A DNA stretch of 15,679 bases from UBA7672 sp036733305 (GTDB taxonomy: Bacteria > Pseudomonadota > Alphaproteobacteria > Caulobacterales > Hyphomonadaceae): positions 1 through 15,679 of the forward strand of contig DAINAT010000085.1 in NCBI GenBank assembly GCA_036733305.1, given 5' to 3'. Position 1 is the first letter of the stretch, and every line of letters starts with the position of its first letter. Made by a program: the position numbers and the translations under genes. Under the pieces are notes generated by a model. The model made no database searches. It was not told the origin of the DNA and saw only the letters and a program-made list of their open reading frames with translations. Shown one piece after another: positions 6,700 to 13,947 of the stretch.

Positions 6700-8466
6700 T
6701 CACGCCGCTCCGCCAACGATGCGACGCGCTTCTACCGGACGAATGGATGCATTCTTCAGTTCAGAAAGAACCTGCTCGCGCGGTCCGAATTTTTCGACCT
6801 GACCATCCCGCAGGACGAGAAGCTTGTCCGCCACACCGAGCACACCCGAACGGTGAGTCATGATGATAACGCAAGCGCCACGAGCCTTTGCGAGCTTGAG
6901 CGTCGCGACAAGCGACGCGTCGCCTTCGGAGTCGAGGTGGGCATTGGGCTCGTCGAGGACGATAATACCGGGCTCGCCATACAGCGCCCGCGCCAACGCC
7001 ACGCGTTGCGCCTGACCTGCCGAAACTCCCTCGCCGCGAAGACCAAGCATCGAGTTATACCCTTGCGGGAAACGCTGGATCATCTCGTGAGCGCCGGCGA
7101 CCTGCGCAGCGGGGACAACGCCCTTGCCTGCTTCCGGATCAGCGCTGAACCGGCAGATATTCTCGCCGATCGTTCCGGCAAACAGGACCGAATCCTGAGG
7201 CAGGTAGCCGAGATGGGCGCCCAGATCATCTGCATCCCAGTCAGCGATGTTGGCCCCATCAACCCGAATGGTTCCGGCGGTGGGAATCTGCGCGCCGACC
7301 AGAGCACGCGCCAGGGTCGATTTGCCTGCGCCCGAGGGACCGATCACCCCGAGAATCTCGCCAGCCGCCACCGAGAAGCTGACATCGGCCAACAGCAGCC
7401 TGTCCTGCCCGGGCGCCCGGACGGTGATGCCTTCAGCGCTGAGGCTGCTTTTGGGAGCCGGCAAGGCCTGGCGGGGCGTTTCGTCAGCCGAGCCATCCAA
7501 CACGCCGATGATTGCTGTTTTTGCGGCGCGGGCGAGCGTTATCTGACGCCAGCTCCCGACGATCTGCTCGATAGGCGCCAGCGCACGGCCCGTCAGAATT
7601 GAAGCGGCAATGAGGGCGCCGCCAGAGATTTCTTCGCGAACGGCGAGATAGGCGCCAACGCCAAGGCTGGCCGATTGAAGCACCATTCTCAACAAGCGGA
7701 TCATGCCTGCATAGCGGCCCGCAACGAAGTGATTGCGCGCTTCCGACTGGTTCAGACGGCTGCGCTCCGCAATCAGGCGACCCGACATCGCGCCTCTCAT
7801 TCCAAGCGCGCGGATCGTACCCCTGCTGACATGGTTCATCTCCGCCGACGCGTAGGCGGCCGGCATCTTTGCGGCTGCTTCCGCCGTATGCTTGCGGGTG
7901 GCGCGCTCGCCGAGCAGCGCAAGACCGACAAGCAACATCGCGCCGCCCAGGATCAGCGACCCCAGCAGCGGATGAAATCCGAAAGCGACGATGACGAACA
8001 AGGGCGCGAACGGCAGGTCCATCATACCGGTCGTGCCGGGTCCCTGCATGTACTGGCGATAGGTATCGAACTCCCGAAGGATCTGCGCGTTGCGAGCGTC
8101 CACCCGATCGCGCGTCTCGAACCCTGCCCTGACAAGTTTCGGACTCAGGACCTGATCAAGACGAAGCGCAGCGCGGGAGAGCAAGCGTTGCCGGCTGCCT
8201 TCCAGATAGGAATGCACGATGAGGGCGAACACGACGAGGGCGCTGAGGAAGAACAGCGTGAGCAGCCCGCGCGAAGTGAGAACGCGGTCATAGACCTGCA
8301 TCATGTAGATCGATGGCGACAGGTAGAGGATCGCGATCAATGCGGAAAATATCCGGGCCGCCCGGTAGTGCGGACTACACACCTTCAGGGCGTCGGCAAA
8401 CGCCTGCTCCCCGCGCGAACCGCGCGTGGAATTGCCGTCCCAACCAAAACGATGTGCGAGGCTCAA
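6700..8466 (-). CDS. Type I secretion ABC exporter, PrtD family
   Basis: 588 residues from the TTG at 8466, chosen because GGAAGGAAA lies 5 nt upstream; an in-frame TTG at 8568 would add 34 polar residues without a ribosome binding site. The N-terminal half is an ABC transmembrane domain, beginning around residues 33-60 (FSALIAILYLSPSIYMMQVY, then DRVL), and lacks a C39 peptidase or degenerate C39-like domain, as in PrtD-type rather than HlyB-type exporters. The nucleotide-binding half has Walker A GPSGAGKS (about 375), Q-loop YLPQD, signature SAGQAQRVALARAL (from 482), Walker B IIVLDEPNAHLD (about 500) and H-loop THR (about 537). The signature starts SAGQ rather than LSGGQ, a variant seen in PrtD proteins. 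Family members export unfolded proteins with uncleaved C-terminal signals. The adaptor follows after 4 nt, and the giant DMFase-like protein downstream is the likely substrate (inference). Confidence 0.93.
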   Translation of the reverse strand: MSLAHRFGWDGNSTRGSRGEQAFADALKVCSPHYRAARIFSALIAILYLSPSIYMMQVYDRVLTSRGLLTLFFLSALVVFALIVHSYLEGSRQRLLSRAALRLDQVLSPKLVRAGFETRDRVDARNAQILREFDTYRQYMQGPGTTGMMDLPFAPLFVIVAFGFHPLLGSLILGGAMLLVGLALLGERATRKHTAEAAAKMPAAYASAEMNHVSRGTIRALGMRGAMSGRLIAERSRLNQSEARNHFVAGRYAGMIRLLRMVLQSASLGVGAYLAVREEISGGALIAASILTGRALAPIEQIVGSWRQITLARAAKTAIIGVLDGSADETPRQALPAPKSSLSAEGITVRAPGQDRLLLADVSFSVAAGEILGVIGPSGAGKSTLARALVGAQIPTAGTIRVDGANIADWDADDLGAHLGYLPQDSVLFAGTIGENICRFSADPEAGKGVVPAAQVAGAHEMIQRFPQGYNSMLGLRGEGVSAGQAQRVALARALYGEPGIIVLDEPNAHLDSEGDASLVATLKLAKARGACVIIMTHRSGVLGVADKLLVLRDGQVEKFGPREQVLSELKNASIRPVEARRIVGGAA

Positions 8467-8471
8467 CTGCG

Positions 8472-8480
8472 TTTCCTTCC
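8472..8480 (-). promoter_or_regulatory. Ribosome binding site fixing the exporter start
   Basis: GGAAGGAAA on the minus strand ends 5 nt before TTG at 8466-8464. It is the only good Shine-Dalgarno match in this frame and argues against the upstream TTG at 8568. Confidence 0.65.
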
Positions 8481-8825
8481 GCTTTTCGGCTCGATTTCGA
8501 GGTCGATTGCGATCGTCAGACGTGTGAACTGAAGCCAGATTCAACCGAGTAACGGTCCGGGGATGCAACCTTGATGCCGTGAGCCGGGGAATTCGGCGGC
8601 AACCACTCCCGCGTTAAGCGATTCACGAATGGAGACCGGGAATTAACCAACTCCGCGTGCCTCGAAGCGGGCCACCGGGCCGTGTTCAGGTCACCCCATA
8701 CAGCATGGTTAACGATAAGTTGCACAGGCAAGCGCCTGATCGGAGAGGCGCGTGCGCTTCAAGGTCATCAGTTAAGACTTTCCGGCCGGGACGGCTGGCA
8801 ACTCGAAACCGGGACAAGGGCGCAC
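8481..8825. other. Divergent intergenic region between the secretion and B12 blocks
   Basis: No convincing gene. Contents: a 6-bp perfect stem GCGCCT/AGGCGC (8732-8751, 8-nt loop) without a T-tract, and several TTAA motifs (near 8614, 8643, 8708, 8769), one of them TTAACCAT on the minus strand (8711-8704), which matches a CtrA half-site. A 71-codon minus-strand open frame (8731-8516) starts with TTG, has no ribosome binding site and is not called. A sigma70-like promoter for the exporter gene must lie here but none stands out. Confidence 0.45.
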
Positions 8826-8853
8826 TTGCCGTTCGGGCAACTCCCTGTATTGA
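8826..8853 (+). promoter_or_regulatory. Candidate promoter of the B12 uptake operon
   Basis: TTGCCG (8826-8831), a 16-bp spacer and TATTGA (8848-8853) would start transcription near 8860, immediately before the riboswitch P1 stem. The -35 sits in a small inverted repeat (TTGCC...GGCAA). The position relative to the riboswitch is the main support. Confidence 0.5.
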
Positions 8854-8860
8854 TCCGCCC

Positions 8861-9031
8861 GCGACAGGTTCCTCTCAAGAGGATTCAAAGGGAACCGGGT
8901 TAAGGCCCGGGCTGCCCCCGCAACTGTAAGCGGCGAGCCGCGCACCATCAGCCACTGGGACGTCCCCTCGGGACTACCGGGAAGGCGGTGCGCCAAGCGA
9001 CGACCCGCGAGCCAGGAGACCTGCCTGTTGC
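8861..9031 (+). ncRNA. Cobalamin (B12) riboswitch
   Basis: The conserved core elements occur in order: AAAGGGAA (about 8887-8894), CCCCCGCAACTGTAAGCGG (8914-8932), GCCACTG (8951-8957), GGGAAGGC (8979-8986) and the B12 box GCCAGGAGACCTGCC (9011-9025). P1 closes with GACAGG (8863-8868) against CCTGTT (9024-9029). Order and spacing match the adenosylcobalamin-type aptamer. It sits upstream of a B12 receptor/transporter operon, its usual setting; ligand binding would lower expression. The expression platform is the hairpin at 9137-9156. Confidence 0.95.
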
Positions 9032-9136
9032 AGTCGTCTTTCGACGGTCCGGGGATGGGCCGCTCGAGCGGAGTATTCCGATTGGCGACGTCTTTGACCG
9101 TGCTTCGGCGCGGCGGCGACGCCGTGTTCGTGGACG

Positions 9137-9156
9137 GTCTCCAACATTGTGGAGAC
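9137..9156 (+). promoter_or_regulatory. Hairpin sequestering the btuB ribosome binding site
   Basis: GTCTCC (9137-9142) pairs perfectly with GGAGAC (9151-9156) around an 8-nt loop. GGAG at 9151-9154 is the Shine-Dalgarno sequence for the ATG at 9162, so the folded form would block initiation. No terminator with a U-tract is seen between aptamer and gene, which supports control of translation rather than transcription. Confidence 0.6.
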
Positions 9157-9161
9157 GTCAT

Positions 9162-11168
9162 ATGAGACTGCATTCGAAGACTTCCTGGATCACGCTGGCG
9201 GCGTGTGCCGCTTTCGCGCCGTCCGCCCTGGCCCAGACCGATGACCCCGACCGCGACATCATTGTCGTCACGGGTTCGGCCACGCCGGTGGAATACGAAA
9301 AGCTTGGTCAGACGCTGACCGTCATCACCCGCGATCTGATCGATGATCAAGGCTATACCTATGTCGCCGACGTGCTGCGCCAGGTTCCCGGCGTCGCCGT
9401 AAGCCAGAGCGGCGGAGGTGGCGCTCTGGCGCAGGTCCGCACGCGCGGATCGGAAGGCAACCACACCCTCGCCCTTCTCGACGGCATCGACATCTCTAGC
9501 CCCGATACGGGTGAGACGGACTTCTCGTCCTTGCTGTCGGGCGATCTCGAACGCATCGAGGTTCTGCGTGGGCCGCAATCCGGATTGTACGGATCGAATG
9601 CGCTTGCTGGCGTGGTCAACCTGATCTCGCGTCGCGACATTGATGGCGGCTATGTTGGCGTCAGCGCCGAGGGCGGCTCGTTCGGCACGCTGCAGCTGCA
9701 AGGCAATGCCGGCTTCGGCAACGGCGACGATTATGCCGCGATCGGCTTCCATGCGTTGAACAGCGATGGCTACGACATTTCTCCGGACACCACCGCACAG
9801 GGCGTTCCGGGCGTTGGCGTCGGCGGCAGGGCTGGCGACAAGGAAGGCAACAGCACCGCCACGGTCTATCTGCGCGGCGGCAAAGCCATCAATGATACTT
9901 TCCGCGTCGACGGCATCATGCGCTATCTCAAGAAAGACGCAGGCCTTGATGGTCAGGCCTACAACGATCCGATCCCCGGCCAGACCTATGATGACGCCAC
10001 CGAAACGCATCAGAAGCAGTTTCTGGCTGGCGCATCCGCGACACTCGACCTGCTCGACGGAAAGTGGCTGACAACGGCGTCCGCTTCCTATCTTGACGAA
10101 GAGCGCCGGTCGGCTTTCACGAACTTCCCCTTCCTGCTTCCGGGACAAGCTCCAACCGCTGACGATCTCGACGACCCAGCCTCACCAAGCGGAGCGGATG
10201 CATCGCGCACGAAGTTCACCCTTGAATCGACCTACGAGTTCGGCGCTCCTGGCTTCGTCAACTATGTGACCGGCTTCATCGCGAGCAAGAAAGAGACCTA
10301 TGGCGACCCGTTCACCACGCGCGATGAATCACGCGAACTGATCGGCATTGGCGGGCAGTATCGCGGCGAGTTTGCCGAACAGTTCTATGTCTTCGCGACC
10401 GTCCGTCACGACGACAACGATGCCTTCGACGATGCCGATACATATAGCGTTGCAGGCTCATGGGTTATTCCGGGGACCGGCACACGCCCGCACGCCAGCT
10501 ACGGAACGGGCGTCACCAACCCGACCTTCTTCGAGCAGTTCGGCTTCAGCCCGGCGACCTTCACCGGCAATCCCGATCTCGTGCCGGAAGAATCGAAGGG
10601 CTGGGACATCGGCGTTGAGCAGACGCTCTTCAACGGTATGGCTGTGGTCGATCTGACCTATTTCGAAGCAAAGCTCGAACACGAAATCTACACCACGTAC
10701 GGCCCTGCTCCCGACTATTTTGCGACGTCGGCGAACCGGGCGAGCAAGTCAGATCGCTCGGGCTGGGAAGCCAGCTTCAACGTCCGCCCGACCGCCGACA
10801 TCGACATTGTGGGCTCCTACACCAAACTCGATGCGACCCAGGGGGCCAACACGGAAATTCGCCGTCCTGAACACCAGGGGGCGATCGACGCCGGCTGGCG
10901 CATCGGCGGCGGCCCGGTGAAGCTCAATCTGGGCGTGACCTACAACGGCGAAATGCTCGACACTGATTTCGGCACCTTCCTCGACACTCGCGTCGATCCC
11001 TATACGCTGGTCCGGTTCGGCGCGGCGTGGCAGGTAAACGACACGGTCGAGCTTTACGGTCGCGTCGAGAACCTGACCGACGAAGATTATCAGGAAGTGA
11101 TAGGCTTCAAGGGCGCCCCGCAGGCATTCTACATCGGCATCAGATTCCGCGAGGAAACGAATCGATGA
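9162..11168 (+). CDS. btuB: TonB-dependent outer-membrane cobalamin receptor, BtuB-like
   Basis: 668 residues from the ATG at 9162, preceded by GGAG; an in-frame upstream ATG at 8988 lies inside the riboswitch and is rejected. Seen: a Sec signal peptide (1-24, ending SALA), a TonB-box-like DIIVVTG, a plug domain (about 40-155) with VADVLRQVPGV, LLDGIDI, IEVLRGPQSGLYGSNALAGVVN, and a 22-strand-type barrel ending in a FYIGIRF strand. The terminal strand is followed by five extra residues (EETNR) rather than stopping at Phe. Family members bind substrate at the cell surface and import it with TonB energy. Assignment to corrinoids rests on the riboswitch and the downstream BtuFCD genes; sequence alone would give a generic TonB receptor of BtuB type. 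The stop overlaps the next start (ATGA). Confidence 0.93.
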   Translation: MRLHSKTSWITLAACAAFAPSALAQTDDPDRDIIVVTGSATPVEYEKLGQTLTVITRDLIDDQGYTYVADVLRQVPGVAVSQSGGGGALAQVRTRGSEGNHTLALLDGIDISSPDTGETDFSSLLSGDLERIEVLRGPQSGLYGSNALAGVVNLISRRDIDGGYVGVSAEGGSFGTLQLQGNAGFGNGDDYAAIGFHALNSDGYDISPDTTAQGVPGVGVGGRAGDKEGNSTATVYLRGGKAINDTFRVDGIMRYLKKDAGLDGQAYNDPIPGQTYDDATETHQKQFLAGASATLDLLDGKWLTTASASYLDEERRSAFTNFPFLLPGQAPTADDLDDPASPSGADASRTKFTLESTYEFGAPGFVNYVTGFIASKKETYGDPFTTRDESRELIGIGGQYRGEFAEQFYVFATVRHDDNDAFDDADTYSVAGSWVIPGTGTRPHASYGTGVTNPTFFEQFGFSPATFTGNPDLVPEESKGWDIGVEQTLFNGMAVVDLTYFEAKLEHEIYTTYGPAPDYFATSANRASKSDRSGWEASFNVRPTADIDIVGSYTKLDATQGANTEIRRPEHQGAIDAGWRIGGGPVKLNLGVTYNGEMLDTDFGTFLDTRVDPYTLVRFGAAWQVNDTVELYGRVENLTDEDYQEVIGFKGAPQAFYIGIRFREETNR

Positions 11169-12076
11169 AATCGAGCTGCCACATGAGCCGCCGAACTGCT
11201 TGGCGCACACACGTGGCCGCTTTTGCTTTGAGCCTTTTCGCCTTTTGCGGGATGGCTGACATCACGAGAGCTGCGGACGCACAAGCGCGTCCGCAGCGTA
11301 TCGTGTCGATGAATCTCTGTACCGACGAACTACTCATGCGCATGGTCGATCCATCGCGCATCGCCTCGATCACATATCTTTCGCAGCAGCCGATCAACGC
11401 CCCCCTCGGCCTTAATGCGATCGCTTCCGGGCTGAAGACAAACCACGGGCTCGCCGAAGAGATCCTGATGCAGGAGCCCGACCTGATTCTGGCGGGCCGC
11501 TTCACGTCCACAACCGCGGTGAGCCTGCTGCGCAAACTCGGCTTCAATATTGTTGTTTTCGACCCTGAGAACACGCTCGACGACATGCGCACGAATATCC
11601 GCAAGCTTGGGGAAGTCGTTGGCGAAACCGCGCGCGCCGAAAAAGTCATCGCGAACTTCGACGCGCGGCTTGCTGAGCTCCAGTCACAGATCCCGCCTGG
11701 AGAAAGACCCGTGTTCGCCGACATCGGCGTCAACAACTTCATCGCAGGTGAGAACACACTCTATACCCATGTCGTCAACGCCAGCGGTTATCGCACGCTT
11801 GGCCAGGCGCTGGGTTTCGACGGCTTCCGCAACGTGCCGCTGGAGGAGGTTCTATCCGTGCAACCCGCGCTCATCTCCACCGCGACGCCGTGGACCAGTC
11901 CGCCCTCCATGTCGACCATGGCGCTGCGCCACCCGGCGCTGCGTGCAATGGTGGAAAGCACACCGCAAGTCACCATCCCCGAACGCTATACGACCTGCGG
12001 AGCGCCAAGCGTTCTTGGGGCCGTCGAGATCCTGGTCGCTGCGCGCAAGGCGGCGGCTGCACAGGTGGCCGAATGA
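11165..12076 (+). CDS. btuF: Periplasmic cobalamin-binding protein, BtuF-like
   Basis: 303 residues from the ATG at 11165, which overlaps the receptor stop as ATGA. Seen: positively charged N-terminus and hydrophobic signal segment (about 18-32), probable cleavage around TRAADA (about 36-41), then the class III binding-protein start PQRIVSMNLCTDELLMRM, and the two-lobe pattern LAEEILMQEPDLILAG and LGFNIVVFDPENTLDDM. There is no proper lipobox, so it is probably a soluble periplasmic protein. Family members (COG0614) bind corrinoids, haem or siderophores; the riboswitch and BtuB favour corrinoids. It would receive substrate from the receptor and dock on BtuC. It is a little longer than E. coli BtuF. 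Confidence 0.9.
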   Translation: MKSSCHMSRRTAWRTHVAAFALSLFAFCGMADITRAADAQARPQRIVSMNLCTDELLMRMVDPSRIASITYLSQQPINAPLGLNAIASGLKTNHGLAEEILMQEPDLILAGRFTSTTAVSLLRKLGFNIVVFDPENTLDDMRTNIRKLGEVVGETARAEKVIANFDARLAELQSQIPPGERPVFADIGVNNFIAGENTLYTHVVNASGYRTLGQALGFDGFRNVPLEEVLSVQPALISTATPWTSPPSMSTMALRHPALRAMVESTPQVTIPERYTTCGAPSVLGAVEILVAARKAAAAQVAE

Positions 12077-13074
12077 AGTCACCTGTCTCCTACACGCTGC
12101 TGATCGCAGGCCTCGCCTTGCTCGTCGGCCTTCTGGCTTTCGTCTCGATGATCGTCGGCCCATCGACGGCCGGCACGTTCGAGCTTTTTGACATGATGGC
12201 CCATGGGAAGGCGGATACCGCATGGATGATCATGCGCGAAGTGCGCCTGCCCCGTACCGCTCTCGCCATGCTGGTTGGCATGACACTCGGCATGGCTGGG
12301 GCGGCGCTGCAGGGCTTCCTGCGCAATCCGCTCGCCGACCCGGGCGTCATTGGCGTGTCGCCGGCAGCTTCGCTAGGCGCCGTGCTCGCACTCTACACAG
12401 GCATCTCCACGCTGATACCTCTCGCACTGCCCTTGATGGGTATTCTGGGGGCGTTGCTTTGCGCCTTGCTGCTGCAAGGCCTCGCGCGGCGTGGCGGCGT
12501 GCTGACGCTTGTTCTGGCGGGTGTTGCCGTATCAAGCCTGTGCGCTGCGATGATGTCGCTCGCGCTCAATCTTTCACCGAATCCATACGCCGCAGCCGAG
12601 ATCATGTTCTGGCTGATGGGCTCGGTGACGGACCGCAGCATGGATCACCTCCTGCTCGCAGGACCGTTGATGGTTCTTGGATGGCTTCTGCTGGCCGCAT
12701 CCGTGCGCGCACTTGACGCTCTCAGCCTCGGTGAGGAAGCGGCCGCGGGGTTGGGCGTCAATCTTGGCCGTACCCGCATGCTTGTTATCACTGGCACCGC
12801 GATCAGTGTCGGCGCAGGAACGGCTGTCACGGGCGGCATCGGCTTCATCGGTCTCGTCGTGCCTCACCTGCTTCGTCCCCTGGTCGGACACACGCCCAGC
12901 CGGCTTCTGCTGGCGAGCGCGCTCGGCGGCGGCGCTCTTCTGCTGGCGGCGGATATTCTCGTTCGCGTTGTCATGCTGGGGCCTGAACTGAAGCTCGGCG
13001 TACTGACCGCCCTGATCGGCGCACCCTTCTTCCTCTGGCTGATCTTCCGCGCGCGGACGGAGCTTGAGTCGTGA
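12073..13074 (+). CDS. btuC: Cobalamin ABC transporter permease, BtuC/FecCD family
   Basis: 333 residues from the ATG at 12073, overlapping the btuF stop (ATGA). The protein is strongly hydrophobic with about ten transmembrane segments. Family motifs are clear: REVRLPRTALAMLVG, GAALQGFLRNPLADPGVIGVS near residue 80, LVLAGVAVSSL, FWLMGS, and the coupling-loop region GGIGFIGLVVPHLLRPLVGHT (about 258-278), followed by AADILVR and LKLGVLTALIGAPFFLWL. Full-length FecCD-type permease. It would work as a homodimer with two BtuD subunits. The operon context gives the substrate. The stop overlaps the btuD start (GTGA). Confidence 0.93.
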   Translation: MKSPVSYTLLIAGLALLVGLLAFVSMIVGPSTAGTFELFDMMAHGKADTAWMIMREVRLPRTALAMLVGMTLGMAGAALQGFLRNPLADPGVIGVSPAASLGAVLALYTGISTLIPLALPLMGILGALLCALLLQGLARRGGVLTLVLAGVAVSSLCAAMMSLALNLSPNPYAAAEIMFWLMGSVTDRSMDHLLLAGPLMVLGWLLLAASVRALDALSLGEEAAAGLGVNLGRTRMLVITGTAISVGAGTAVTGGIGFIGLVVPHLLRPLVGHTPSRLLLASALGGGALLLAADILVRVVMLGPELKLGVLTALIGAPFFLWLIFRARTELES

Positions 13075-13811
13075 AGCTCGAAGCAAAAAGTGTCAGCGTT
13101 TCGATCCGTAGCCGCGAACTGGTGTCGCGTGCGTCTCTCCACATATCCGGCGGCGAACTCGTCGGACTGATCGGACCCAACGGCGCGGGAAAATCCACGC
13201 TGCTGCGCGCGATACTCGGCATCACCGAAAAATCTGCCGGCGACATTATGCTCGACGGCAAGGACTTTCTCGCCCTGCCCGGCAGCGAGCGTGCGCGGGC
13301 CGTCGCATTCCTGCCTCAGGAACGGCGCGTCGAATGGCGCCTGCCCGCCCATGACATCGTCATGCTTGGCCGATATCCCCACCAGACCGGTTTCGGCGGC
13401 CCCACACCCGAAGATCGTGCGGCGGTCGATCGCGCGCTTGAAGCGGTCGATGGCAATGGCCTGCGCGACCGTCCCGTCGCTGTCCTTTCCGGGGGCGAGC
13501 GCACGCGCATCCTGCTGGCGCGGGCATTGGCCGTCGAAGCCCCGTTGCTACTGGTCGATGAGCCCATCGCTGCCCTCGACCCCTATCACCAGCTCCATGT
13601 CATGGAGATCCTGCGCGAACGGGCCAGAAACGGCTGCGGTGTGCTGGCCGTGATCCACGATCTCGCCCTCGCCGAGCGCTTCATGGACCGCCTTGTCCTG
13701 ATGGATTCCGGCCGCATCGTCGCCGATGCCGCCCCAGCCTCGGTTCTCACGCCTGAGCGACTTGCGACGGTCTATCGTATCGCCGGAACACCTCCCCGGC
13801 GGCTTCCGTAA
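13071..13811 (+). CDS. btuD: Cobalamin ABC transporter ATPase, BtuD/FecE family
   Basis: 246 residues from the GTG at 13071, which overlaps the btuC stop. Seen: Walker A GPNGAGKST (about residues 36-44), Q-loop FLPQE, signature LSGGERTRILLARAL, Walker B LLLVDEPIAALD and H-loop VIHD. The insertion with RRVEWRLPAHDIVMLGRYPH is typical of iron-chelate/B12 importers. All catalytic residues are present, so it should power uptake. It is the last gene of the riboswitch-controlled operon; no cobalamin salvage or lower-ligand genes follow. No clear intrinsic terminator is seen after it. Confidence 0.93.
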   Translation: MKLEAKSVSVSIRSRELVSRASLHISGGELVGLIGPNGAGKSTLLRAILGITEKSAGDIMLDGKDFLALPGSERARAVAFLPQERRVEWRLPAHDIVMLGRYPHQTGFGGPTPEDRAAVDRALEAVDGNGLRDRPVAVLSGGERTRILLARALAVEAPLLLVDEPIAALDPYHQLHVMEILRERARNGCGVLAVIHDLALAERFMDRLVLMDSGRIVADAAPASVLTPERLATVYRIAGTPPRRLP

Positions 13812-13876
13812 GCGTCAAGTAGCACAATCGTTATCCGCGAACCCAGCAATCGCGCGCTAAGGGAAGCTGGCTGCCG

Positions 13877-13906
13877 TTGAAATTTGGCATGAAAACCCGT
13901 AGTAAT
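13877..13906 (+). promoter_or_regulatory. Candidate promoter of the copper monooxygenase gene
   Basis: TTGAAA (13877-13882), an 18-bp spacer and AGTAAT (13901-13906). A palindrome GTAAT-CACA-ATTAC (13902-13915) overlaps the -10 and expected start point and could be an operator. With the 136-nt gap after btuD it argues that the next gene is transcribed separately. Confidence 0.4.
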
Positions 13907-13947
13907 CACAATTACAGGTCCTGAAGAGCCTTCCCGGGAGAATAAGA

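Noticed and set aside
6469..7602. Plus-strand open frame of 377 codons opposite the exporter
   Set aside because: Antisense to the adaptor start and the exporter ATPase domain, with a composition typical of a GC-rich shadow.
8516..8731. Small minus-strand frame of 71 codons in the divergent region
   Set aside because: TTG start, no ribosome binding site, no recognisable homology, and it lies where promoters are expected.
8988..9161. N-terminal extension of btuB from an upstream ATG
   Set aside because: It would translate riboswitch sequence and place the signal peptide internally; the ATG at 9162 has a proper GGAG and signal peptide.
8772..10148. Minus-strand open frame of 458 codons over the riboswitch and btuB
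   Set aside because: It covers a conserved RNA and is antisense to the receptor plug domain; no domain recognised.
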